Positions 1 to 11,647 of a stretch of 64,000 nucleotides of DNA are shown here, in pieces. This stretch comes from Nezara viridula. Lineage: Eukaryota > Arthropoda > Insecta > Hemiptera > Pentatomidae. Each line of letters opens with the position of its first letter. Positions within the stretch are counted from its first letter, which is position 1. The position numbers were made by a program, and so were the translations under genes. The DNA lies in contig OV725083.1 of assembly GCA_928085145.1 (NCBI GenBank), forward strand, positions 42,655,728 through 42,719,727. Direction: 5' to 3'. The notes below the pieces were generated by a model that was given only the letters and a program-made list of their open reading frames with translations, made no database searches and was not told the DNA's origin.

Positions 1-203
1 ATTACAAAGCTTTTATTGGTGCCGACGTTTCAACTCAAACATGTGGATCATCATCAGGGCATGGTTCAAGCACTAAGTACCTTCAGTGCTTGAACCACAC
101 CATGATGATGATCCACATGTTTGGGTTAAAATGTCTGCACTAACAAAAATTATAACTGAATAGTTATCACCCATAATATGTAGAACAGTCGACTAACTTC
201 CTC
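1..203. repeat. Foldback repeat with inverted hammerhead-like modules (truncated by window start)
   Basis: Two arms, about 18-80 and 83-142, are inverted copies. Each contains a CTGATGA...GAAA-like module, intact on the minus strand (20-61) and decayed on the plus strand (101-142). The outer segment at about 160-203 (ending gtcgactaacttcc) recurs inverted at 52083-52120, so both loci belong to one family. Confidence 0.75.
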
Positions 204-229
204 CAAAAATTATAAGGTTGAAGGATAAG

Positions 230-231
<2 letters not shown>

Positions 232-287
<56 letters not shown>
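232..287. repeat. (TA)n microsatellite
   Basis: About 28 TA units between two copies of a ggataagaa motif. It explains the YIYI-type frames on both strands. Confidence 0.95.
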
Positions 288-289
<2 letters not shown>

Positions 290-446
290 CTTATCCTCCA
301 TATTACTTTAACGAACTCAGTTGAAAAATGTTCTAGAAACACAAACCTGAGTATATATATACATAACATGAGTATATATATACTCATGTTTGTGTTTCTA
401 GAACATTTTTCAACTGAGTTCGTTAAAGTAATATGGAGGATAAGAA
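288..446. repeat. Near-perfect 75-bp inverted repeat (hairpin)
   Basis: Arms 288-361 and 371-446 are complementary with about one mismatch and a loop of under 12 bases. The centre is itself an alternating TA palindrome. It looks like a young palindromic duplication or a small foldback element. Confidence 0.9.
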
Positions 447-2637
447 AAATATCGGATAAACCATATTAAATATTTTTTTAATATAATAACAATGTACTAA
501 ATATAACTTCAGTTGAGACATTTCCATAAATAAATATTTTTTAAATATATCTAAATTAAATGTATAATTTCCTTTCAGAGTTCGTTCGTTAATGATATTT
601 GATCTATAAAAACATAGATAAAAAGAGTTTTCTTAACATTAGTATAACCAGCTGATGAATGCAGAATCCATTCACATGAAACTAATTATGCAGCTGCACA
701 AATGTGAGATAAAAGTGAAGATGACTCATAAATTGCCAATGGCTTCTTGCTTATCTCTACTCCACTTCCACCAGGCAGTCAAATCTAAATAAATACTGTT
801 CAGTATTAGTTGGATAACTTGAGACTGATGTGCTTGAATATTTAAAGTAATTTTTGATAAATTATGTATATTAATATGTGACTAAATTATTTACTCTTAG
901 CACTTCATATTCACATTTAGGAAATAATACAGTAAATAAAAAAATGTATTTCAAAATCTTATTTAATTAATCTGTGGTTGAGATGTTTCAGGACAAAGAC
1001 TATATTAAAATAAGAAAACAATGCTCAAATTCAAAACATGTCAATAGAATATATTTGGACTACTTTCAGGGAAATTAAGGTGGGAAACACCCTCCTTTAA
1101 AATAAATAATTTTAGTTTGATATTTTATTATATTAAACAAGACAAGATTTGTTTTATAATGGTAGTTATTTTATATTTTTGAAGTCATCTTCCATAAATG
1201 GAAACCTAAAGAATTCTTCATGAAACTGTTTAGTAATGCTATTAATAGTCTCATTTTTAATATATTTAAAAGATAATATAAAAGATTAAAATTAAATATT
1301 AAAAGATATTTTGACCTTAATTATTGACTAATCATATTAATTATATTCATTATTTACATGTTTTTATTTTCATGGTAATTAACAGTGCAGTAAATGTTTT
1401 CTCATGATTTAATACAATTTTTTTTTCCATTGTTTGAGTTTTCATTGAAATTTTTAATATTTCTCAATTGCATATTTAATAAAAATAAAAATCCCCTTGG
1501 ACTCCAGTATTTTGTGATTTTCATTTTGATGTTTGATATTCCATGTAAAACCGAAAGATTCCTATGTCCATTGGTCTTAGGACATTAAATAAAATATAGA
1601 GCCTTATAAAGATTTTTTTTTGGCTCCCTTCCAAAAAAATTTTAGTCAGTAATTTAGGAAATATTACCTCTTTATTGGTTAAAGGCATTTGAATATAAAT
1701 TTCTTCACTTGATTTTTTCGAAGTATTTATAATAGAACTGATATTGGCTGTAGTGCTAAAGTCCACTCCAGGGGATGCCTTCCACTTTTTAGAAATTAAA
1801 AAAATAATACAGAGCCTGAGATAAATCAATTTTTGGCTATAATAAAGTTGCTGAATTAGAAATAAATAGAATGAAATATAATTCAAATATTGAGCAACAT
1901 TGGATTTTAGGTGTATCTCTGCCTTAATTATTTTTTTTATTCTTGGGAAGAGAGAGTTGGTTACCAATTTTTTAAGGCCTCCATGTAGCGGAACTAGAAT
2001 TTATTTAAAGTTTCCAATTTATACATATAAAGTAAATATCTGTAATAGTTATGATGTAGGAGAGTTCAATTTCCTAGGAGATACTGAAGTAAAAAGCTTG
2101 TGAAGCCCAGTAAGGCTGTTTTTAGACATGAACAACATTTCAGTATTTTTAGTCTGGGATAACATAAACAATGTGTGTGTGCAGTTTATATGTTCACCTA
2201 TTTTAACTATTCTACTTTTAACAAAAAATGAACCCTTGATTAGGCGAGTTTAATTATTAATGAAAATCAAAAGTTATATTATTTAAATTGAGAATGGAAT
2301 AGTTAAAAAAATTAATGATTTATGAGGTCATTGCACCCTTCTGTACCCCCATCCACCTCATTTCCGCATCTTTACTTCAAATTATCTCACTGACTTCATA
2401 TGAACGTATTAAATAGCAGTTTGTTATAAAAAAAAGAAATAATAGAAATTATTATTTTATCGTTATTAATCTATTCACCGAAAATAAAGAACCGTTTTCG
2501 ACGAAACTTTTAGAGACATTTAGGTTTCAATTCAGAGATGCAATGGTTTGTTCACTAACCAATATAATTCGCGAATTTTTCAGAGGAGGGGCCTAGATCT
2601 ATAATTATTTATACTCTCAATATTATATACTAATGAT
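447..2637. other. AT-rich intergenic stretch
   Basis: No gene recognised. It contains a 148-codon open frame on the minus strand (1521-1967), the longest in the window, with no recognisable domain and strongly AT-driven composition. Confidence 0.6.
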
Positions 2638-2939
2638 CACTAGTGGATCCAGGATTTAATTTTTTGGGGGGGGGAGCTTCAGCCGGAAAGCCTTTTTTTT
2701 TTACATGTATTTAATATATAAAAATTTGAAAAAAAAGAAAGAGAGAAACTAACTACCTATATGACATGATGTTTTAAGTGATTCTTGAAGTCCTATTAAA
2801 TGTAATGACAATAATACTTTAAGAGATAGTTTTTAATATTTTTTTTCTATAAAACATGGTTATATTTTACCATTTTTGGAGAGAGGGGCTTCAGCCCGAA
2901 AGCCTCTCCTCCCCCCCTCCCGCCGTAGATCCTCCTGTG
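2638..2939. mobile_element. hAT-type MITE, copy 1
   Basis: Begins cactagtggatccagg and ends in the inverse form ctgtg, with G-run/C-run subterminal blocks reading gcttcagcc. Flanks ctaatgat and ctaatgag are a 7/8 target-site duplication. Same family as 24417-24694 and 27119-27396. Confidence 0.85.
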
Positions 2940-3541
2940 CTAATGAGTTTCTGGGTAAAAATAATACAATAATGCATTTTACCATAATTTCATTCACTTT
3001 TCATTTCTGGCGTAGTCTATTATCACAGCAGTTAATGTTCAAATGAGTTACACAATTTCGATTCCATTTGAACAGAATATTCATAATTTTATATATTTTT
3101 TTCACTAAAAACAATAGTGTTCAATCAATAAAACATAGTAAGTAGACGGGCGTACCTCTGTAATATTTAAAGAAAATAATAAATTGGAGTAAATTTTATT
3201 GAATGAAAGGTTTGAATAAACGTTTACTTACTGGAATGACTCATTCTTAAGAATAGACGCTATTTTAGAGTCAGTAGTGAGATCATATTGTGCTTGCTTT
3301 GCTAAGGCTGCAAAGGGATTCCAGATAATTTGTCAGAGATTGTTTTAGATACATTATATATATAATGATAATGTTGAGTGGCCACATTTTGACGGTGTCA
3401 TAGGCGCCGGTACTTACGAAATATTAGGGGGCCAAGATGAAAGGAGAATGAGGATGAAAGTTTTATCATAAAACAACATACATAACGAAGTAGCGTAGTA
3501 ATAGTTAATTTCTTGTGTTTTAATATCTTTATGTATTATTT

Positions 3542-4064
3542 ATAGCCCTTGGTACAGACCCATTTTTATGAAATTATTAACATCCGGCTGAAACTTCATA
3601 AATAGCTTCATCTCATCGTAACCTAGAAATATTTTATTTAAGAAATTAAAACTCGTAAATACCCATTTGCTTTACACTTTAGTCGTTAGATAACTTGAGT
3701 ACAAAGTCGAGAAAAAAGGTGACCTTCAAAAATATTGAGCCGTTTAGCGTGACATACACTCCCAAATTGTCAAAATAACGAGGTTATATAGGTCAAACGG
3801 CTCAATGTTTTTGAAGGCCACCTTTTTTCTCGACTTATTGATTAAATTATCTTACGATTGAAGTGGAAACAAATGGGTATTTACGAGTTTTTAGTATCTA
3901 ATTAAGTAGACAAAGTTTGCCGATCTTCACATTGAAAACTCCCCAATTTCGAGAATTTTCGTAAATAAAATATTTGTAGGTTACGATGAGATGAAGCTAT
4001 TTACGAAGTTTCAGCCGGATGTTAACATAATTTCATAAAAAGGAGTCTATACCGCGGACTATTA
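3542..4064. mobile_element. Foldback MITE family F, copy 1
   Basis: About 520 bp, almost entirely self-complementary: ends ggtacagac..., arms containing gatgagatgaagctattt, and a central inner palindrome around ccgttt...aaacgg. Two relatives lie at 29278-30079 and 51453-51953. Confidence 0.85.
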
Positions 4065-4071
4065 TGTTAAA

Positions 4072-4934
4072 AGTATCTTCGTCAATTCCTCATAAAATCC
4101 TCTGATTTAGTCCTCATTTTCTTCCGGTTTGAATAATCACATCCTAAAATTTTTCAGCACGATAGAAGTTATGAAGGAACGAAACTTCATGTTCATATTT
4201 TCAAATAACACAAAAAGTATCATTTTTTTTTTCTTTTGTGTCAATGATTATTTGAAAGATAAACTAAATTACCCACAAAACAAAAAAATCATTGAATTCG
4301 GACCATTATTAGCTGAGATTCAGGTTATTGTAATTTATAAACATTTTGATTTAGAACAACAATGAAGTTTTATAATATATTTCTTTTACTTTTTCGATTA
4401 CAATTACCGAAAAAGTAGGAAATGATTACTTCTTCTTATGGTATATTGAATTATTTAATTTTCTTTCTTTTCTTTGTGATGTATTCCAAAAACTACCAAG
4501 TAATGTATTAATTCTTAAAGGTGTTTTTTTTTTTTTTTTCGGTGCGCCGTATATTCGTTAAGTCTTTATCATATGCAATTATTGAGCCGTCATTTTGAAA
4601 AATGTGTTCCCCTTTAGGTGAGAAAAATAAAAAAAATCTACAGGAAAATAAGAAAAACGTTGTCATGAGAAGGATATTTTATTCGCACATAATTCAGAAA
4701 GTATAAAGCAGAATTTGAAATGTTTCCAAGTTTCCTGCAACAAAAAAATCATGCATATCTGGTTATTTCTAGCAAACATACAGCCAATTATATTTTGTCA
4801 ATGTGTTTTTGTTAATTATTTGGAACGAATTGCTGTAATTGACCGAGGGAAAAAAATTCTCCTTCTTATGATGCGCTCAATTTATTTCCATATTGTATGT
4901 CATTTGTTCACTGATAAAGGTACTATGTGACTAG
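4072..4934 (+). mobile_element. Divergent Helitron-like repeat (family H), copy D
   Basis: Aligns by eye with the copies at 21610 and 62753 (cttcgtcaattc near the start, ttatgaaggaa in the middle) and ends at ...gactag followed by T. Badly decayed. Confidence 0.45.
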
Positions 4935-5052
4935 TAATATAATTATCTAAGCGGTTACTTGAATTTTTTTGAGTAAATGATTACAAAATTACGGAGGGAC
5001 TGTCTTCCGTTTTCGTAAAAAGAGAAAGGACCTCTTCGTACCGGCGCCTATG

Positions 5053-8000
5053 GACGTGTTTTTGAATTTTTGTTGAGGTTAACTAAGTTGGGAGTTTCTA
5101 AGGTGAATAAATGCTACACTTACATTGATAGATACGACCTAAAATCACTTCTAGAACACGAAAATCGAGTACTTAAATGCGTCACGATACACCGTACATT
5201 TAAAATGAGAGAAACATTTAAAATAATATTAGTCTTATACGTTTGCTCAAAGTAATAAAACACTCATTCGATTTAGCAAGGAAGAGTCAAAAGTTTTTAA
5301 TAAAAGGTAACATGATATTAAGTTTTCAATTTCATCTAGAAATCGCCAGAACTAGCTTCGGTTGCATTAAATTGATCTTATCGAAGGTTTAGTTTACTGA
5401 CAGAACTGATTCAGCATTCCGTCAAATGAGCTATTAACAGGACAATTAGTTATCTGAGGTCCAGGAAGTATGAGGATAAAATGACGTATAACAAGTTTTA
5501 TTATTAATTAGAATATAGTCAAAACTAATTAACTCAAAACCTAAATTGAAAAAAAAAACAGTAAAAATTTCTAATAATTTAAACTATCTAAAAATATATC
5601 GATAACCTTTATATTGTAATAAATAAATTGATCGTTTTTAAGGTTGAAAATAAATTTAGAAATAATAATATTAATATATTTTAAGTGGTATTTTTATTTT
5701 CAATCGTAATTGATACTAACTACCACTCAGCCATCCTGATTTTTTTCTCCTTCATGACTTATTTCCGTAGTGTAATATCTTGAAGTAAATTAAAAATAAT
5801 ATTTGTTGTGTGGAATATTTATAATCTAATAAATAAAGTTCTGTTTAATTTTTTTTTATTTATTGTACATCGAGTGTGAATGTGATCTATGAACACTGAA
5901 TTATTTATAAATGTCCTTTGACTTTGAGGAAGATTGTAATATTTTTCAATAAACTAGTTTTAAAAATAAATAAAGTAAGTACTTGTGAATTGGTTAGGCG
6001 ATCTGGAGATGGTTGGCGTGCCTTAAATTATGCTACTGTTTGGAAATTGTTTTTTATTTCCATTGAGTTGATTCATTTTTTACTAGTTGCATTACTTACA
6101 TATATTATTTGTTGATACTATCGTATTTCATCATCCTATTCTGTTTAGATTTTTATTTCTTCGTCATTGCAGTTTACACTATTATGTTTTCTTAAATTAA
6201 TTTAGTTTCCATTTGTTATCAATAAATAACTCAAATGGAGTTTAGGTAGGTATGGCGTTTTCAAGTGATGTAGCATCAATATATGCTTGCTGATGTGAAA
6301 TATGATATGTTCGGTCTGCATATACGTGATCTTAGTTGATACTTTATAAACTAAATGCTCTGTGTTTGTAATCTTCTAATTCTGCTCCAACAATTAATGT
6401 CAGATGTTAAATATTAAAAAGATTGAAAGGAGATATAGACTCAATTTTTTTTTCTAGTGACCCTTTGAAAACTTAAGGTCAATGACAGTTCCATTCCACT
6501 TGAATAAGATAACATCATTGATGCAAGATAAATATAAATAATGTGACTTAGTCGACCAGATGAGCTCAGGGCCTGTAGATTTTTTTTTTCTCTTTATTTA
6601 TTTATTTTATTAATTAGACTATTTCAAAGTTCGTTGTACTGTTATTCATAAGTGCTTAAGCATTTTCCGCATTCATAGTCTACTTTTTGTTTTTTAAAAT
6701 GTTAAGGGGGAAAGATGGTGGAAACATGTTAAGAGGATGGCGGTGGAAATCTCATCAAATAAACCGTTATTTCAAATTTTTAGTTGATTTCGAATAAATT
6801 TATTATTTTTAAATAAGCTTTTTTTATTTTAAATTGTATATATCACTAATATAGTTGAATTATTTATAGGCTAAAATTAATTTTACGATTTTAATATAAA
6901 ACCTTTTAACAGTCCTTTTTAATTCAAAATTTCTTGTTAATATTTAGAAATCGTTTGCGTAGTAAAATTTTATTTCTGTAAATTAATTTTTGAATTTAAA
7001 TATTTCCTATAACATGTTATTTTGAAAAAAAAAAAAAATTTAAATTCTTAGATAAATTTATGATTTATATGTCCAATGTCTGCTTTTTGGTTTTACTTTA
7101 GTTTCAAAGACGCTGTTTCATCTTCAAGTGCTCTTCTCGCAGTTATATCAGTTCTGCTAATGCTGATTCGACTTATCTATCATGAAAACCTTTCTGTAGT
7201 ATAATAGGGTTCAAATCAAGCTTCATTATTCACCGAAATATCTAGGAGCTTTTGAAGGTAACTGTTTTTATTACATACATTTTTTTTATCTTTAAAATAT
7301 ATTTTTTCATTTAATGCTTGCCTATTTAAAAATTCATATCTTCATTTGCAAATTCGGGAAATTCAAAGTCAATTTAATCAATCGTTCGCCCAAAATGGCG
7401 GAACAAATTATTGAAATATTTCGCAGATAAAATAATTTTTACTGATGTTCGCCGAATGGTCGAAATTCGATGATTATTGAAAATTTGAGAAAAACATAAA
7501 TGAATTTGTATGTTTCGAATGTATTTTTTTTCTACTCTTTTATATGAACTTACAAAACAGTGTAAAATTAAAAAATCTAAGTTCATCGTTACTTTTATCC
7601 AAAAAACAATTACCCACTTTGCTTCTTTGGTCGGTTCAAATTGTTTCATTTTATCATTGTACTCATACTAAAGCAATATACTTTGTCATATAGCAAGTAT
7701 AAATTTGTCCTAATAGAACAATCCTAAAGTATATGTAGCGAAAAAAATAGAATAAAATTATCTTATCGGACATGATTCTTGTAGTTTTCGATGATTTTTT
7801 AAGCGAAAATTTCTATAGGCGCGTTTTGGACTTTTTTGCGGAGAGAGAATTAGATTGATTCGTCAGATTTCCGAAATTTAACCCGAGCGTTAAAATTTTG
7901 GAAATCTAAATTAAAATAAAGTCGGCTAGGGTTGACGAATTGAAATGTTTTTACATATGGATAAAAATATCTCAGAAACTAAAAATCGGGCCTCCATACT

Positions 8001-9893
8001 GTAAGCGAGGAGATTGTTCAGCATTCCATCCTCTCTGTAATAGAATATAATTCAAAAATGTATATTAACGCAATGCCGTGTCAGGGAGGCGAATTGGAAA
8101 AAATAGTGTAGAAAACCAAATGATAACGAGGCTAGTTGAACATATCGATTAAAATATTTCAGATATTAAAAAATCAGGAAATGTTCAACATTTCATCTAT
8201 ATTGTAATGAGCTATTATTTATAATTAATATTTCATATTATTAATTTCCTTGTTGATTTTTTCACTTATATCGTGTGGTCTAAAGCAGACACCTTATTTA
8301 TTCATCTAATTTTCCGGGATACAGTAATCTTTCAAATACTCGTAAGTTTAATGAACCAAAAATTGTGTATTTATTGAGTTATTCCCAAATAACATTTTTA
8401 ATTCATCGTTATTTTCAATCTCTTTTCGAGGAAATAGTAATAAATTAAAAGAGTTTTAAGAAGAAGACTTTAGCCAAATTTCATTAAAATCGTTTTTCGT
8501 TGTCCATTACGAAACGAAAGGTCGGATGATAATAAAACGAATATAAAAACATTTCTGAATTTGATTGTAATATTGTATCAAAATTTTTAAAGTAATCGGT
8601 GAAGAACTTTCGGATATTAGCGGATTTGAATAAACATTTACATTTTTATTTATATACACTGTTTTCAATTTTTTTAAACTTGTGACACCAAAGCTCGTCA
8701 ATTGCAACTAAACTGTAATAAAATGGATCAAAGAAAACTAGTTGAGAAACAGAGAAGAAAAGGGTAATGAACTGTTTTGTCTTTGGCTGTTTATATAATA
8801 ATTTATTTATTTTAACAGTTTCACTATTCTTTTATTCGTCATGGAAAAAATTGTATATGCAACAAAAAAACATCTTAGAGTGACAAAAATAACAAAATAA
8901 TTTTGAATCAAACGTCAATATCACTAAAATTAAATGATTTTTATCAATCAAATAATTGATCAAAAAAATAATTGCTCGTCGATATAAATCGTATGTTTGT
9001 TTTCCAAATCATAGTTTGGAATATTTAATCCAGTACGTCTTTTGTGATTTGCGTTATATCTATAGGAAATGATTGATGCAAAAATCTATGAGATATTTGT
9101 AGCGGACGTCGAATGCTGAACGGCCTCGTTTCTGAAGATAAGATTATTAATGCCCCAGAAATAGATATGTGATCTAAGCCTCTATATACATTTCCCTACT
9201 AAGGTTTGAATTTGAATCGTAATGCAATTTAAAAAAAATATATACATAGACGTTTTCGTAGTCTAAAAGTAATTAAAGTTTGTCCAATGAACGTCTGTTA
9301 GGAATTAACGAGAACTATATTAACAGTCATTAAATTTTATTTGATTGTTATTTATGCAATTAATACTTATAGAATGATGAATAATCTTATTGTACAATCA
9401 TGGCAGCCATGCATACATAGTTAAACGTTAGCCCAGGTCACCGTGCGATTAAAATTTGTTTTCATCTGGATATAAAATAAGTAAGGTAAAAATACATTAT
9501 TAGTAAAAACCATGTTTACCTCGTGAATTTGTAAAATGATTGTTTTGTTGTATTAAACTGCATGTTTGTATATTTACAGAAAAATATGTATGTATATTAT
9601 TTTACTGTTAATATTAAAGTAGTTAATAATTACTTTAGTCACTGAATCTTTCAATAGAGATTGTTTTGAAAATTTGTTATTCTAAATAAACCATATCTTA
9701 TTTAATCAAATTTTATAAGTTTAGCAATCGTCTGTAATTATTCGAACGAGCTGATAAAGATTAAGCGATGTTTTGGAAACACATAATACATTGATAGAAA
9801 TATTGAGTATTTATAACAAAAAATATTGTTTGTATTTATTTATTTCTAAAATCGTTATGAACTTGATATTATATTTTTACAAAAGAGACTATT
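5053..9893. other. AT-rich intergenic stretch upstream of SPARC
   Basis: No gene, RNA or well-defined repeat recognised on either strand. Short open frames here show no domain or codon bias. A few patches (about 7370-8700) are less AT-rich and resemble decayed interspersed repeats, but no partner copy was found in the window. Confidence 0.6.
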
Positions 9894-9895
9894 AG

Positions 9896-10047
9896 CACAT
9901 CCTATTCCTACGAAACCATGTAGCATGTGCCTGGAGAATGTTTTCAGCTATGGCAGTAGTGGGGACAAAAGCCGCATCTGGGTGGTGGCTGGAGTACAGT
10001 AGTCCTGTCTTGTCTTTTGAGTCTGGAAGGATCTACTCCAAGGAGCG
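9896..10047 (+). other. Candidate noncoding 5' exon or promoter-proximal region of SPARC
   Basis: A 150-base island of clearly higher GC than the surroundings, bounded by an AG at 9894-9895 and a GT donor at 10048. SPARC exon 1 has its own acceptor at 11562-11563, so an upstream exon is required and this is the best candidate. It is open in one frame over its whole length (including an ATG at 9950), but splicing onto SPARC exon 1 would stop within a few codons, so any peptide would be an upstream ORF. The true transcription start is not visible. Confidence 0.4.
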
Positions 10048-11563
10048 GTAATTTATATTTTTTACCATCCTTTTTTTTTTAAATAGTAGCATATATATCT
10101 ATACTATATATAACATATATTTAATAATATATACGCATGTAATTGACTATAAAGATCTACAGCCATAAAGCCCTTTTTATTCAGTTAAAAAAAAAAATGT
10201 TTTGTTTCAATACTAATAACTAATTATTTGGTTTCTTAAAATTATTAAACCCAAGATTTATGAATTCTTGTCTCAATCAGAGAATTAGTAAAATATTTTA
10301 TTTAATGCATATAATGTTTTAGTTTACCATGATCAATCTTATTTCATAAAATTACTTATAACAACCACTATGTATATATTTTACATATACATATCCATGT
10401 ACTCACATTTATATTCATTATGACTGTAAAATATTTGTCTGTTAAAAACCCTCAATTTGATTCAATAAAAATTCAAAATAGTCTTATACAGAATAAAATT
10501 TGTTTTCTCAAATTTTTATTTCACCATTTAATGTTACCAATAAATTAAAACAAAAATATATGTTGATTACAAATATAATATATTATAACATCTTATATAT
10601 GCACATAAAACTATTTTTAAGACATGTTTACAATTCCATAGAGATCTATTGTAAAAATTGTTTTGTTGAAGTACAAAATAATTAGACCTGATTCCCCAAT
10701 TTAAGAAATCATAACTTGTTTCCTTAACAATCAATTTAGCCTAACTGAACTGTAAAAGCATTCTAATCCTTTAAATTACAAGATACATAATGGATATAGA
10801 AATCAAACTAAAATAAAGATATTTAAATCTTATTATGTATTAGTAAAACTTTCTTTTAGTTTAATAATTTATATGTTCAAGACTTGTCATTATGAAATTT
10901 CTTTTATATTATTGAAGCATCAAATAACTTTTATCATTTAATTTGTATTATATGTGTTTTATAATCACTCAGTCATTCTTTATTTTTCTCTGTAATAGTT
11001 TGATATTTTCTTATGATGAAGATTTTCTTTTTTTATATTTAAAAAGTTTTCCCTTTTTCCTTCTTAAATGGTAAAAGTTGCCATTGTTGCCAAAATAAAG
11101 CAAATTATTATTATTTTTTGTTCTGGTATTATTTTATTTTTTATAATTGAGATATATGACCCTCTTTATCTCACAGGAAGAGGAAGCTCTATTTTATTTG
11201 ATAAAACTTGATCTTGATTTGCAAGAACACCTACACACTTACATACGACCATTTTTTAAATAATTTGTTTAAATAGAATTTAACATATTAAATATATTTA
11301 TTATATTATACTTAGAACAAAATATTCAAAAGTTCTTAATTTTTTCGAGACAAACCAATAAAATTAATAAGAAAAAAAAAAACTTGAAGTACAAAATTTT
11401 ATTCAAGATTTAAAGGCTTAATCAACTTTGGAACACTTAAATTAAAGCTTCATTTTTTTTTATTTTTTTTTTCAAACGAGTGTATTTCACTAGATATCAT
11501 TTTCATACCAATCTAAATTGTTCTATAGATTATGTATTATATTCATACTTATTTTTTATATAG
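10048..11563 (+). other. Putative intron between SPARC 5' exon and first coding exon
   Basis: AT-rich, no recognisable gene. Bounded by the candidate donor at 10048 and a good acceptor at 11562-11563. Confidence 0.4.
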
Positions 11564-11581
11564 AAAAAGGACTTGAAAGAG

Positions 11582-11647
11582 ATGAAGAAGTTATTTCTGT
11601 GGCTGTTCTTAGCAGCTTTATTACTTGTTCTTCCGGCTGAGGCAAAG
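11582..11647 (+). CDS. SPARC: SPARC coding exon 1 (signal peptide)
   Basis: Encodes residues 1-22: MKK followed by a hydrophobic stretch rich in Leu/Ala, ending PAEAK. The donor is aag|gtattt, phase 0. A polypyrimidine tract and AG at 11562-11563 suggest the exon really begins at 11564, so 18 bases of 5' UTR precede the ATG and an upstream noncoding exon should exist. Confidence 0.93.

Larger units (their letters stand above)
3399..5052. mobile_element. 1.65-kb element with terminal inverted repeats
   Basis: Perfect 15-bp TIRs cataggcgccggtac at 3399-3413 and inverted at 5038-5052. The flanks gacggtgt and gacgtgtt are similar but not identical. The interior holds a complete foldback element (3542-4064) and a divergent Helitron-like repeat; no transposase is seen. 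A class II element or a composite is inferred. Confidence 0.6.

Noticed and set aside
193..469. Overlapping frames with long YIYI runs on both strands
   Set aside because: Produced by the (TA)n tract and the adjacent palindrome.
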